A stretch of 64,000 bases of DNA from an uncultured Collinsella sp. (GCA_900548265.1 URKG01000009.1:1-64000), one strand, 5' to 3'; positions 25,476 to 34,343 are shown, numbered from the stretch's first letter. Notes: generated by a model from the letters alone, not told the origin. A program made the numbers and translations.

Positions 25476-25776
25476 TCTCAATCTGTAACATCTGGAACCG
25501 ATTTGGACGGCCACCTGTTACAGATTGAGATCTTTCTGGCGGGCCCCACCTGGTTGTCTCAATCTGTAACAACTGGAGAAGATTTTGGCTGCTAGATGTT
25601 ACAGATTGAGACATTGGCCACCCGTCTATCCTTATATCTCTATCTGTAACAGATGGACCCGTTTTGAGTGGTTAGATGTTACAGATCGAGATCTTTCTGG
25701 GACGCCCACCTGTTTGTCTAAATCTGTAACAGGAAGAGGTTCAAAAACCGTCTAGATGTTACAGATCGAGACAAAC
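25476..25776. repeat. Array of four palindromes with fixed 25-nt loops
   Basis: The 15-nt repeat TCTCAATCTGTAACA and its inverted copy alternate eight times. Each left/right pair is separated by exactly 25 bases, giving four hairpins with stems of 15 to 20 bp (0, 0, 1 and 2 mismatches). The spacing from unit to unit is 80-81 bases. Loops 1-3 share TGGA..TTTG-type sequence and loops 2-4 end in TAGA. Linkers after units 1 and 3 are similar (CTTTCTGG..GCCC.CACCTG), so the array looks like a doubled 160-bp two-hairpin block. It occupies the 552-base gap between divergent regulator and prfC genes. Confidence 0.9.
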
Positions 25777-25916
25777 TGCTGCGGAGTGCCGCCATCGACT
25801 GCTACCCCATGCCCCATCTGATGAATTTGTCCTGATAGGCGCTCTAAAACGGAATTTCGCGGCTACAATAGTGCGGTTACAACGACGTAATGCACTCAAT
25901 GCAAGAAAGGAGCCGC

Positions 25917-27530
25917 ATGGCAAGCCTGTCGGATGAAATCTCGTCGCGCCGCACATTCGCGATCATCAGCCACCCGGACGCCGGTAAGACCACACTTACC
26001 GAGAAGCTGCTGCTCTATACCGGCAGCATTCAGACCGCCGGCTCGGTCAAGGGCAAGAGCTCGGCCAAGCATGCCGTCTCGGACTGGATGGACATCGAGA
26101 AGGAGCGCGGTATCTCCGTTACCTCCTCGGTCCTGCAGTTCACCTACAACGGCGCCTGCGTCAACATCCTCGATACCCCCGGCCACCAGGACTTCTCGGA
26201 GGATACCTACCGTACCCTTATGGCCGCCGACGCCGCGGTCATGGTCATCGACGGCGCCAAGGGCGTCGAGGCCCAGACCAAAAAGCTCTTTAAGGTCTGC
26301 ACGCTGCGCCACATTCCCATCTTCACCTTTGTGAACAAGCTCGACCACGAGGCTCGCGATCCGTTTGAGCTCATGGAAGAGATCGAGAACGTCCTGGGTA
26401 TCAATACGTATCCCATGAACTGGCCGATCGGCAGCGGTCGCAACTTCCGCGGCGTGTTCGATCGTCAGACTCGTCGCGTTATCGCCTTTGAGGGCGACGG
26501 CCACGCCAACGCCACCAAAAAGGTCGCCGAGGTCGAGGCCGAGCTGGGCGACCCCGCCATGGACGAGCTTATTGGCGAAGAGAACCATAAGAACCTGATG
26601 GACGACATCGAGCTGCTCGATGGCGCCGGCGATGAGCTCGACTTGGATGCCGTGGCCTGCGGCAAGCTGAGCCCGGCGTTCTTTGGCTCGGCGCTCACTA
26701 ACTTTGGCGTGGAGCCCTTCCTCAAGGAGTTCCTGCGTCTGGCCCCGACGCCGCGCGCCTACACCGACACGCTCACCAGCGAGCCGGTCGATCCTTGCCG
26801 CGACGACTTTAGCGGCTTTGTGTTTAAGATCCAGGCCAACATGGACAAGAACCACCGCGACCGCATCGCCTTTGTGCGCATTTGCTCGGGCAAGTTCGAG
26901 CGCGGCATGGACGCCTTCCACGTGCAGGGCAACCGCAAGCTCAAGCTTGCCACGGGCACGTCGATGATGGCCGACGACCGCGCCATCGTGGACGAGGCGT
27001 ACGCGGGCGATATCGTGGGCCTGTTCGACCCGGGTATCTTTAGCATCGGCGATACCGTGTGCTCCGGCAAGCGCCACGTGCAGTATCCGCAGATCCCGAC
27101 GTTTGCCCCCGAGATGTTCGCTCGCATTACGCAGGTCGACACGCTCAAGCGCAAGCAGTTCGTCAAGGGTATGGAGGAGCTTGCCCAGGAGGGTGCCATC
27201 CAGATCTTCCGCGAGCTGGGTGCCGGCATGGAGAGCGTCATCGTGGGCGTGGTCGGCGTCCTGCAGTTTGAGGTACTCGAGCGCCGCCTCAAGGCCGAGT
27301 ACCGTGTTGAGGTTCGTCGCCAGCCGCTGCCCTATACGGACATCCGCTGGATCCAGAACGACCCCGATACTATCGATATCCCGGGCCTTTCGCTCACGCG
27401 CGACACGTTGCGCGTCGAGGACATGCGCGGTGGTAAGTTGCTGCTGTTCACGAGCCCGTGGAACGTGGATTGGGCAACCGACCACAACCCCGACCTTATC
27501 CTGTCGGAGTTTGGCAACGTGGCCTTTTAA
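25917..27530 (+). CDS. prfC: Peptide chain release factor 3
   Basis: A translational GTPase of 537 residues that removes RF1/RF2 from the ribosome after peptide release. The G domain has G1 SHPDAGKTT, switch-proximal ERGISVTSSV, G3 DTPGHQDF and G4 NKLDHE. Domain II and III segments follow (IAFVRICSGKFERGM, MARITQVD-like FARITQVDTLKRKQF, GAGMESVIVGVVGVLQFEVLERRLKAEY), all diagnostic of RF3 over EF-G. Length is normal. The start is the ATG with AAAGGAG five bases upstream, not the two earlier in-frame ATGs. It is monocistronic. Confidence 0.96.
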   Translation: MASLSDEISSRRTFAIISHPDAGKTTLTEKLLLYTGSIQTAGSVKGKSSAKHAVSDWMDIEKERGISVTSSVLQFTYNGACVNILDTPGHQDFSEDTYRTLMAADAAVMVIDGAKGVEAQTKKLFKVCTLRHIPIFTFVNKLDHEARDPFELMEEIENVLGINTYPMNWPIGSGRNFRGVFDRQTRRVIAFEGDGHANATKKVAEVEAELGDPAMDELIGEENHKNLMDDIELLDGAGDELDLDAVACGKLSPAFFGSALTNFGVEPFLKEFLRLAPTPRAYTDTLTSEPVDPCRDDFSGFVFKIQANMDKNHRDRIAFVRICSGKFERGMDAFHVQGNRKLKLATGTSMMADDRAIVDEAYAGDIVGLFDPGIFSIGDTVCSGKRHVQYPQIPTFAPEMFARITQVDTLKRKQFVKGMEELAQEGAIQIFRELGAGMESVIVGVVGVLQFEVLERRLKAEYRVEVRRQPLPYTDIRWIQNDPDTIDIPGLSLTRDTLRVEDMRGGKLLLFTSPWNVDWATDHNPDLILSEFGNVAF

Positions 27531-27612
27531 CGCATCGGCGCGGTGGCCCTGCGGGGCTGCCGCGCCGTTTGCTTGCCTGATGCCGTGTGAGCGGCTATCA
27601 TACCCACCGTCG

Positions 27613-27628
27613 TCTCAAGACCGAGACG
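27613..27628 (+). repeat. Hairpin before the preQ1-like element
   Basis: CGTCTC-AAGACC-GAGACG-type inverted repeat, 5-6 bp stem, directly before the proposed riboswitch. It could be a remnant of the prfC terminator or part of the leader. Confidence 0.4.
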
Positions 27629-27630
27629 TC

Positions 27631-27680
27631 CGAGCAGTTCGGGTCCGATATCCTGCTCGTTAAACCTAAAACCAAAGGAG
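27631..27680 (+). promoter_or_regulatory. preQ1-I-like riboswitch
   Basis: The leader folds as an H-type pseudoknot of the preQ1-I kind. P1 is CGAGCAG/CTGCTCG, and the loop begins TTC followed by GGGT. The A-rich tail TTAAACCTAAAACC can pair its terminal ACC with the loop GGT. The tail runs directly into the Shine-Dalgarno AAAGGAG, so ligand binding would hide the ribosome site. The next gene encodes a VUT-family transporter, known to carry queuosine precursors. P1 is slightly longer than in the best-known examples. Confidence 0.7.
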
Positions 27681-27686
27681 TACACA

Positions 27687-28409
27687 ATGATCAAGAAGGT
27701 CATGGAGGACTACAAGGTCCTGTTGCGGAGCATTCCCGCGGCAACGGTTTCGCTGTTTTTCGTGAGCGTCATCATGATGAACCTGCTGGCCAACAAGGAG
27801 CTCATCAGCCTGCCGTATCTGGCACTCGATTGCGGCTTTGTGGTGAGCTGGGTTTCGTTTTTGTGCCAGGACATGATCTGCAAGCGCTTTGGCGCCAAGG
27901 CATCCATCAAAATCTCTATCCTCGCGCTGCTGGTCAACCTGGCCGTGAGCCTGTGCTTTTGGGCATGCTCGCTCACGCCCGGTATGTGGGGCGCCTACTA
28001 CGACACGGGCATGATCGAGGTCAACACCGCCCTTAACGCCACCATCGGCGGCACCTGGTACGTGGTGCTGGGCTCTTCGCTGGCAATGCTCGTTTCTGCC
28101 GTGGTTAACTCCACGCTCAACCAGTCGCTTGGCCGTATGCTCAAAAAGAATAACTTTGCGAGCTTTGCCTTCCGCTCCTATGTGTCCACGGGTGTTGGTC
28201 AGTTTATCGACAACTTGGTCTTTGCCATTGTGGTGAGCCACACGTTCTTTGGTTGGACCTGGGTGCAGGTCCTTATGTGCTCGCTGACCGGCGCTGTCGC
28301 CGAGCTGCTGTGCGAGGTCTTCCTGAGCCCCGTGGGCTACAAGGTCGTGCGCGGCTGGGAGCGCGAGAATGTGGGTTCCGAGTACCTCGAGCGCCACGCA
28401 ACCGCCTAA
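27687..28409 (+). CDS. Queuosine precursor transporter (VUT/YhhQ family)
   Basis: A membrane protein of 240 residues with about six transmembrane helices. Family marks include VSWVSFLCQDMICKRFGAKAS near TM2 and the C-terminal FIDNLVFAIVV. The VUT family imports preQ0, preQ1 or queuine for the queuosine modification of tRNA. The preQ1-I-like leader directly before the ribosome binding site supports this role and suggests translational repression when precursor is plentiful. No queuosine biosynthesis gene is in the window, so the cell may salvage. The SDR gene follows after nine bases and is probably co-transcribed. Confidence 0.88.
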   Translation: MIKKVMEDYKVLLRSIPAATVSLFFVSVIMMNLLANKELISLPYLALDCGFVVSWVSFLCQDMICKRFGAKASIKISILALLVNLAVSLCFWACSLTPGMWGAYYDTGMIEVNTALNATIGGTWYVVLGSSLAMLVSAVVNSTLNQSLGRMLKKNNFASFAFRSYVSTGVGQFIDNLVFAIVVSHTFFGWTWVQVLMCSLTGAVAELLCEVFLSPVGYKVVRGWERENVGSEYLERHATA

Positions 28410-28418
28410 GGAGCAAGT

Positions 28419-29099
28419 ATGCGGGTTTTGATCACGGGCGCTTCGGGCGGTATCGGAGCCGCGTGCGTGCAGCGCTTTTTGGACGAGGGCCACGAGGTCG
28501 TTGGCTTTGATCTTTTGCCGACGACGATCGAAGACGAGCACTACCGCCATCTGATCGTTGATGTCCGCGAGCCGGACTCGTTTCCAGACGATCTTGAACC
28601 CCAGGTAATCGTGAACGTTGCCGGTACGCAGGATTCGGCCGACGACATCGCCGCCAACCTGTGTGGCACCATCAACGTGACCGAGCGCTATGCCTTTGTG
28701 GGGGAGGGGCTTGCCGCCAAGCCGGCGCCGGCTATCAAATCCGTGGTCAATGTGGGGTCGGCGAGTGGGCATACGGGATCGGAGTTTCCCGCCTATGCCG
28801 CCAGCAAGGGCGGCGTTATCGCCTACACCAAGAACCTTGCAAACCGTCTGGCGCCGCAGGCCATCGCCAACAGTGTGGACCCGGGCGGCGTTATCACGCC
28901 GCTCAACCGTTGCGTGATGGAAGACGAGCACCTGTGGAACCAGATTATGGAGCTCACGCCGCTTAGGCGCTGGGCCACCGCCCAAGAGATCGCCGAGTGG
29001 ATCTACTTTGTGGGCGTGACCAACCGGTTTATGACCGGGCAGAGTCTGCTGATCGATGGCGGCGAGGCCGGTCGCACACAATTTATTTGGCCCGAATAG
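28419..29099 (+). CDS. Short-chain dehydrogenase/reductase
   Basis: A classical SDR of 226 residues: N-terminal cofactor motif TGASGGIGA, NVAGTQ (NAG-like), catalytic Ser in VNVGSASG and YAASKGG (Tyr/Lys), and a C-terminal MTGQSLLIDGG. It has an acidic residue after the second strand (GFDLLP), which favours NAD(H). The substrate is unknown. It follows the queuosine-precursor transporter by nine bases with AAGGAG before the ATG, so it belongs to the same transcript; a link to queuosine is not evident. A strong terminator follows. Confidence 0.88.
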   Translation: MRVLITGASGGIGAACVQRFLDEGHEVVGFDLLPTTIEDEHYRHLIVDVREPDSFPDDLEPQVIVNVAGTQDSADDIAANLCGTINVTERYAFVGEGLAAKPAPAIKSVVNVGSASGHTGSEFPAYAASKGGVIAYTKNLANRLAPQAIANSVDPGGVITPLNRCVMEDEHLWNQIMELTPLRRWATAQEIAEWIYFVGVTNRFMTGQSLLIDGGEAGRTQFIWPE

Positions 29100-29100
29100 G

Positions 29101-29136
29101 AAAAGCGCCCGATGGGAAGCCGTCGGGCGCTTTTTT
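29101..29136. terminator. Bidirectional terminator
   Basis: A 12-bp stem AAAAGCGCCCGA / TCGGGCGCTTTT with T-runs on both strands lies between the convergent SDR and ung genes. Confidence 0.88.
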
Positions 29137-29149
29137 GATGTATCGGTTT

Positions 29150-29875
29150 TTAGCCGAGGCAAGTCCAGTTGACTGGGGTCGAGCCGTGCTGTTCGAGTAG
29201 CCGATTGGCTGCCGAGAAGGGGCGCGATCCCATAAAGGCGGGGAGTTCTGCCGTGGCACGGTTGGCCGAAAGCGGCGAGGGGTGCGTGGAGGCCAGACAG
29301 AACTTGTCGGTTGCCTTGCCCGCGCCAGTTGCGACGAGCTTACCTTCGACCATCTGCTGGGCAAAGCGGCCCCATGCCAAAAAGACTACCGACTGGGGCA
29401 GCTGACAGCAGCGTTCGATAACGTAGTCGGTGAGCGTGCTCCAGCCCAGTTTGGCGTGCGAGTTGGCGGCATGCTCGCGCACGGTGAGCGTAGTGTTGAG
29501 GAGCAGGACGCCCTGTTGTGCCCATGGGGTTAGGTCTCCCGTGGCGGGAATGGGGCAGCCCAGATCGGCTTTGAGCTCCTTATAGATGTTGCGCAGGCTC
29601 GGCGGCAACTTGGTTTGCGTCGCGGGGACCGAGAACGACAGTCCCATGGCCTGGTTGGGCCCGTGATAGGGGTCTTGACCCAAGATGACAACTTTGACCT
29701 GGTCGGCCGGCGTGTAAGCGAGGGCATTGAGGATGTCGTCTTGTGCCGGGTAGATAGTCTGCTCGGTACGCAAAAGGGCGATGCGCTCGAGCAGCTGGTT
29801 CGTAGTGTCACGTACCGGCTGCGGCGCATCGCCCAACCAAGTTGCTATGTTGCGGTCGCGGGTCGCGGCGTCCAT
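29150..29875 (-). CDS. ung: Uracil-DNA glycosylase
   Basis: A family 1 UDG of 241 residues that excises uracil from DNA. It contains the water-activating loop GQDPYHGPNQAMGLSFSV (Asp of GQDPYH), the SLRNIYKEL and GVLLLNTTLTV segments, and the DNA minor-groove loop HPSPLSANR. Length is normal. The start has AAAGGAG before ATG. It is convergent to the SDR gene and stands alone. Confidence 0.96.
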   Translation of the reverse strand: MDAATRDRNIATWLGDAPQPVRDTTNQLLERIALLRTEQTIYPAQDDILNALAYTPADQVKVVILGQDPYHGPNQAMGLSFSVPATQTKLPPSLRNIYKELKADLGCPIPATGDLTPWAQQGVLLLNTTLTVREHAANSHAKLGWSTLTDYVIERCCQLPQSVVFLAWGRFAQQMVEGKLVATGAGKATDKFCLASTHPSPLSANRATAELPAFMGSRPFSAANRLLEQHGSTPVNWTCLG

Positions 29876-29963
29876 GGGGCTCCTTTACGTCAGATGCTTT
29901 GTTGGCATCTATTGTAAAGGCGCACCGGTTGCCTTTATGCCACGGCTGTATGAAGAGTAGGAT

Positions 29964-30866
29964 CTACGAGACGTGCTCGGGCGCTCCTGCCATGCGAGCC
30001 TGTCCATGTGCGCGGAGGCGCGGAAGCTCGACGGTTGCCACCATGACGCCGGTGAGGATGAGGGCTGCGCCAAAGAAGGCGATGGGGCTCAGGACCTCGC
30101 CGACCAGGAAGAACGAGAAGACGGCGGAGCATACCGGCTCGAGCGAGAAGGCAAAGCCGGTGGTCTCGGCGGGCACGTGGGGCTGCACGAGCGTCTGGGT
30201 GATAAAGCCGTAGGCAGAGCAGATGAGTGCGAGCGCGACGACAACGACGATCTCGCTCGGCGTGCTGGGAAGCGTGAAGCCGCCAAAGACGCATGCGGCA
30301 ATGCCCGAGAACAGGCCGCCGAAGCCCAGCTGCCAAACGCCCAGAGCCAGCGGGTCGACATCTTCGACAAAGCGCTTCGCCACAATGATGTGGCCGGCAT
30401 AGACAAAAGCGGAGAGCAGCATGATGAGCGCGCCCGGGTTCAGGCTGGTGAAGTCGGCGCCCGAGAGCAGCAGCATGCCGCAGGTGACGATGGCGGTGCC
30501 GATGAGCACTTTGCGCTCGGGGGCACGACGCAGCAGGGCGGCGTTGGCAAACGGCACGATCACGACCGTCAGGCTCTGCAAAAAGCCGGCGGTGGAGGCG
30601 GAGGTGAGGCTGGAGCCCAGGCACATGCAGGTGAGCTCGGTTGCCATAATGGCGCCGATGATGGCGGCGCGGACCATAAGGTCACGGTTGATGCGCAACG
30701 CGTGCTTGTGGAAGAGCAGCAGGCAAGCCGCAAAGGCGATGATGCAGCGCAGCGCGACGATACTCGTGGCGTTCATGCTGTCCATGCCGATCTTCATGAG
30801 GGGGTACGAAAAGCCCCATGCGACGGGAACGGAAAATGAGAGCGCGATTGCTTTTTTGCGATCCAT
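29964..30866 (-). CDS. DMT-superfamily (EamA) transporter
   Basis: A protein of 300 residues with ten predicted helices in two EamA halves. The N-terminal half has SVPVAWGFSYPLMKIGM and the second half ends near VLSPIAFFGAALILTGVMVAT. This branch is typical of RhaT/YdcZ-like drug and metabolite exporters. Substrate is unknown. AAAAGGAG precedes the ATG. It is transcribed divergently from a LysR regulator 158 bases away, the usual layout for regulator and target, so LysR control is likely. Confidence 0.88.
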   Translation of the reverse strand: MDRKKAIALSFSVPVAWGFSYPLMKIGMDSMNATSIVALRCIIAFAACLLLFHKHALRINRDLMVRAAIIGAIMATELTCMCLGSSLTSASTAGFLQSLTVVIVPFANAALLRRAPERKVLIGTAIVTCGMLLLSGADFTSLNPGALIMLLSAFVYAGHIIVAKRFVEDVDPLALGVWQLGFGGLFSGIAACVFGGFTLPSTPSEIVVVVALALICSAYGFITQTLVQPHVPAETTGFAFSLEPVCSAVFSFFLVGEVLSPIAFFGAALILTGVMVATVELPRLRAHGQARMAGAPEHVS

Positions 30867-31024
30867 GGGACTCCTTTTGTTACAGAACGGTTTCGTAAAA
30901 AGGATTCTGCTCCCAGATATTGATGTAGTAAAGCGAATGTATCTTCAGTATGATTAAGAAACGCTAATGTTGGCAGAAAAAGCGCTGGCAAAACGTTTTA
31001 CGGCTGCATTGATGTGGAGGCACG

Positions 31025-31891
31025 ATGGCATCGCGGTATCAGATTGTTTGTATGGTGGTCGATTACGGCAGCCTGAAACGCGCGGCGGACGAGTTGGGCT
31101 ATACGCAAAGTGCAGTGAGCCAGGCCGTCAAGGCGCTCGAGCGCGAGCTGGGCACCACGCTTATCGAGCGCGGTAAGCAGGGCGTTTCGCTTACGCGCGA
31201 CGGTAAACAATATCTGCCGTACCTGCGCCAGATTGTGACCGCCGAGGCCGAGCTCGAGGGCAAGCGCCAGGAGCTGCTGGGGCTTTCGTCGACCGATATT
31301 CGCATCGCGACGTTTACCAACGTGAGTCGTACCGTGCTGCCGCGTGTGATTCGCGACTTTGGGGCGCTGCACCCGGGCGTACGCTTCACCCTCAAGCAGG
31401 GCGATTACACGCGCAACGCTCAATGGGTGCACGATGGCGTGGTTGATTTTTGTTTTACGGCGCGCGGATTTACCGCTGGGCTCGAGAAGCGCGTGGTCTA
31501 TCACGACGAGTTGGTGGCATTGTTGCCGGCCGCGCATCCGCTGGCGGCAAAGGAAAAGGTGACGCTCGCCGACCTGGCGTCCGAGCCGTTTGTACTGTTG
31601 GATGAGGGCGAACAGAGTCTGGTGCTCGATGCATTTGCGGCGCATGGGCTGTCGCCGCACGTGACGAGTGAGGTGACCGACGACTACACCATCATGGCGA
31701 TGGTGGAGGAGGGCCTGGGCGTGAGCATGCTCTACCGTCGTACTGTGGAGGGCATGCGGGCCGATATTCGCGTACGCCCCATCGTGCATGCCCCCTCGCG
31801 CGACGTGGTGGCCGCCTGGCGCAGCTGGGACACCATGCCTATCGCCACGAGGCGCTTTATCGACTATATGAGCTCGCATATTGTCAATTAA
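31025..31891 (+). CDS. LysR-family transcriptional regulator
   Basis: A protein of 288 residues: N-terminal winged helix with LKRAADELGYTQSAVSQAVKALERELGTTLIERG and a C-terminal periplasmic-binding-like effector domain (DIRIATFTNVSRTVLPRVI ... EGLGVSMLYRR). GGAGG lies six bases before the ATG. It probably controls the divergent EamA transporter. The effector is unknown. Confidence 0.9.
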   Translation: MASRYQIVCMVVDYGSLKRAADELGYTQSAVSQAVKALERELGTTLIERGKQGVSLTRDGKQYLPYLRQIVTAEAELEGKRQELLGLSSTDIRIATFTNVSRTVLPRVIRDFGALHPGVRFTLKQGDYTRNAQWVHDGVVDFCFTARGFTAGLEKRVVYHDELVALLPAAHPLAAKEKVTLADLASEPFVLLDEGEQSLVLDAFAAHGLSPHVTSEVTDDYTIMAMVEEGLGVSMLYRRTVEGMRADIRVRPIVHAPSRDVVAAWRSWDTMPIATRRFIDYMSSHIVN

Positions 31892-31918
31892 TGACTGGCG
31901 TGGCGTTGAGTGCGGTGT

Positions 31919-33301
31919 TTAGCGGGCTGTCGCTTTGGCTTGGGTGGCGCGATAGGTGCGTGCCGGGTGGCAGAGTAGTACCGCCACGACCATAAAGAAT
32001 GCCGTGGTGCCCAGGCTGATGGGGTAGACCATCATGATGTTCGCAAAGGTGCGGAAGTGCGGGAACACGCAGAACACCCAATAGAAGCGGATGCCGCAGA
32101 CGCAGATCATGGTGATGAGGGCCGGCGTGAGCGAGATACCAAAGCCGCGCAGGTAGCCGGACATGTTTTCGTAGAACATGCTAAAGGCGTACGCCGGGAA
32201 GATCGAACATACGCGGATATAGCCGATCGAGACGATGTTGGGATCGCTGTTGAACAGCGACAAGATCTCGCGCCCCAGGCCAACAATAACGATAATTGTG
32301 GTGAGCGCGACGATACCGCCTTCGACTAGGCAGACCTTGAGCGTCTTGGTGCAGCGGTCGATCTGGCGAGCACCGTGATTTTGTCCCACAAACGTGGTGC
32401 AAGCCTGGCTAAAGCTGTTGAGCAGGTTGTAGCACACGTACTCCAGGCTCATGGCGGCGCTCGATGCTGCTATGACCTCGGTGCCCAGGCTGTTGATGGC
32501 GGACTGGATGATGATGTTGGCGACGGCGAAGACAGCGCTTTGGATGCCGGCGGGCAGGCCGATCTTGACGATGCGCTTGAGGGCGACGGGGTCGATAGCC
32601 AAGTCGCGTGGGGTGACGCGGATGACGGAGTCGGTCTTGAGCAGGCGGATAAAGAGCGTAGCGGCGCTGACGGTGTAGGCGATGGCGGTGGCGATGGCGA
32701 CGCCCGCGACGCCCCAGTGAAGTACGGGGACAAAGATGAGGTCCAGGCCAATGTTGAGGACGGTGGACACGGCAAGCGCCTGCAGCGGCATGCGGGTGAT
32801 GCCGACGGAGCGGAAGATTGCGGCTTCAAAGTTGTAGAGCAAGATTGAGGGCATGCTGAGCAAAAAGACGCGTAGGTAGAGCGAAGCGAGCGGCATGGTT
32901 TCGGCGGGAACGTTGAGCGCGGCGAGCATGGGCTCGGCAAAGATCTCGCCCAGTGCGATGACGACAAAGCCCACGAGCGCCATTAAAATCGAGGTATGGA
33001 CGGCGCGTTTGACCATGTTCTGATCGTTGCGGCCGATAGCGTTGGCGATGACCACGTTGGAGCCAAGCGATATGCCAATAAACAGGTTGAGCATAAGGCT
33101 GGTAAGCGGAACATTGGAGCCGACCGCCGCCATGGCGAGGGTTCCCTGGTCGCCCGAGAAGTTACCGATGATGACCGTGGCGATGAGGTTCGACAGCTGC
33201 TCCAAGATGCTCGTGGCGGCCACGGGGAAGGCGAACAGGGGAATATTGCGCCACAGCGAGCCGGTGGTCATGTCAATGTGCTTAGATGCGGTATCAGCCA
33301 T
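31919..33301 (-). CDS. MATE-family efflux transporter
   Basis: A membrane protein of 460 residues with twelve predicted helices in two six-helix halves, of the MATE/NorM-DinF superfamily. The N-terminal half starts PLFAFPVAATSILEQLSNLIATVIIG and the loop ARQIDRCTKTLKV separates the halves. MATE proteins expel drugs or metabolites with Na+ or H+. No strong ribosome binding site precedes the first ATG; the second ATG ten codons later is an alternative. It is convergent to the LysR gene and divergent from rlmA, with a family A repeat in between. Confidence 0.9.
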   Translation of the reverse strand: MADTASKHIDMTTGSLWRNIPLFAFPVAATSILEQLSNLIATVIIGNFSGDQGTLAMAAVGSNVPLTSLMLNLFIGISLGSNVVIANAIGRNDQNMVKRAVHTSILMALVGFVVIALGEIFAEPMLAALNVPAETMPLASLYLRVFLLSMPSILLYNFEAAIFRSVGITRMPLQALAVSTVLNIGLDLIFVPVLHWGVAGVAIATAIAYTVSAATLFIRLLKTDSVIRVTPRDLAIDPVALKRIVKIGLPAGIQSAVFAVANIIIQSAINSLGTEVIAASSAAMSLEYVCYNLLNSFSQACTTFVGQNHGARQIDRCTKTLKVCLVEGGIVALTTIIVIVGLGREILSLFNSDPNIVSIGYIRVCSIFPAYAFSMFYENMSGYLRGFGISLTPALITMICVCGIRFYWVFCVFPHFRTFANIMMVYPISLGTTAFFMVVAVLLCHPARTYRATQAKATAR

Positions 33302-33363
33302 ACGCTCTCAATCTCTAATATGCTCTTTCGTGCCTATTTGCGCAGACGATGATACTCCTAATC

Positions 33364-33423
33364 GACTAGTCATTGGGGACGTTCTAAAACGATTAGTTAT
33401 TCAAGAACGTCTCCAATGACTAG
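33364..33423. repeat. GGGGACGTTCT inverted repeat (family A)
   Basis: CTAGTCATTGGGGACGTTCT is followed by AGAACGTCTCCAATGACTAG with one mismatch; the two halves are joined by AAAACGATTAGTTATTCA. It lies between the divergent MATE and rlmA genes. Confidence 0.85.
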
Positions 33424-33479
33424 GTGGGGAAGGCGTGCGACAATGGTGGGCGTTGTGTTGTTCGCGCTAAGGAGTTGCC

Positions 33480-34292
33480 ATGTTGTTGTGTCCCGTTTGC
33501 CATGAGCCGTTGGCGGACAATGAGCGCGGTGCTGCATGCGCGGGCGGACACCGGTTTGACCGCGCGCGCGAGGGCTATCTATACCTCCTACGCTCGTCCA
33601 AGAGCGGCGATTCCATGGGCGATCCCAAGTCGCAGGCGCGCAGCCGACGTGACTTTCTGAACCGCGGCTACTATGCGCCGTTGCGCGATGCGATGGTTGA
33701 GCTGGTGCGCGAGCGGGTGTCTGGACGTGCCGCGTCTACGAACTGTCCCATGACGCTGCTCGATATTTGCTGTGGCGAGGGCTACTACACCAGCGCCATG
33801 GGCGCGGTGCAGGGCGTGGACGCTTACGGGTTTGATTTGGGCAAAGAAATGGTGCGCCTGGCCGCCAAGCGCGGCGATGCGACCTACTTCGTGGCCAACA
33901 TGAAGGACATCCCCGTGGCCGATGGCGCCTTCGATATGGTGACCGAGCTCTTTGCTCCCTTTAACGAGCGTGAGTTTGCCCGCGTGCTGGCGCCAGAGGG
34001 CTCGCTCTACACCGTGGTGCCGGGCGCTCGTCATCTGTTTGGGCTCAAGGAAGTGCTCTACGACACGCCGTACCTTAACGATGAGAAGCTGCCGAAGACC
34101 ACCGAGCTCGAGTTAGTCGGAACGCAGCGGGTATCTGCGAATATTACGCTTCAGACGCAGGCCGACATCGAGGCGGTGTTTCAGATGACGCCCTACTACT
34201 ACCGCACGCGCCCCGCCGACAAAGAGCGCCTGGCAAACCTCGATACCCTTCAGACTGACATCGACTTCATCATCGCCGAGTACCGTCACTAA
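33480..34292 (+). CDS. rlmA: RlmA-like 23S rRNA (guanine-N1)-methyltransferase
   Basis: A protein of 270 residues. An N-terminal zinc finger (Cys4, Cys7, Cys20, His24) is followed by the hallmark HRFDRAREGYLYLL and RSRRDFLNRGYYAPLRDAM. Then comes a class I SAM domain with LLDICCGEGYYTSAM and AFDMVTELFAPFNEREFARVL. RlmA/RrmA enzymes methylate G745 or G748 of 23S rRNA; the latter can influence macrolide response. Which guanine is used is not decided by sequence. AAGGAG precedes the ATG. The stop codon is followed immediately by a GGGACAG-family hairpin. Confidence 0.88.
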   Translation: MLLCPVCHEPLADNERGAACAGGHRFDRAREGYLYLLRSSKSGDSMGDPKSQARSRRDFLNRGYYAPLRDAMVELVRERVSGRAASTNCPMTLLDICCGEGYYTSAMGAVQGVDAYGFDLGKEMVRLAAKRGDATYFVANMKDIPVADGAFDMVTELFAPFNEREFARVLAPEGSLYTVVPGARHLFGLKEVLYDTPYLNDEKLPKTTELELVGTQRVSANITLQTQADIEAVFQMTPYYYRTRPADKERLANLDTLQTDIDFIIAEYRH

Positions 34293-34328
34293 CCTGCCAA
34301 AAAGGGACAGGTTTGTTTTGGCAGGTTT
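34291..34328. repeat. GGGACAG-core hairpin repeat
   Basis: A perfect 12-bp inverted repeat AACCTGCCAAAA / TTTTGGCAGGTT surrounds AGGGACAGG. It overlaps the last base of the rlmA stop codon. A nearly identical copy lies near 54.9 kb. Confidence 0.8.
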
Positions 34329-34343
34329 TATCTGGGCAAACGC

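Larger units (their letters stand above)
25365..25916. other. Gene-free divergent intergenic region upstream of prfC
   Basis: No gene is seen. It contains the GntR operon promoter at one end, the four-palindrome array in the middle, and about 140 bases before prfC that include a TACAAT resembling a -10 box, a form seen before several genes of this window. Confidence 0.7.

Noticed and set aside
25476..25776. CRISPR array
   Set aside because: Repeats alternate in orientation, are only 15 nt and the spacers are similar to each other; no cas genes are near.
25896..27485. Long minus-strand open frame opposite prfC
   Set aside because: It mirrors the codon pattern of prfC, has no ribosome site and no recognisable family.
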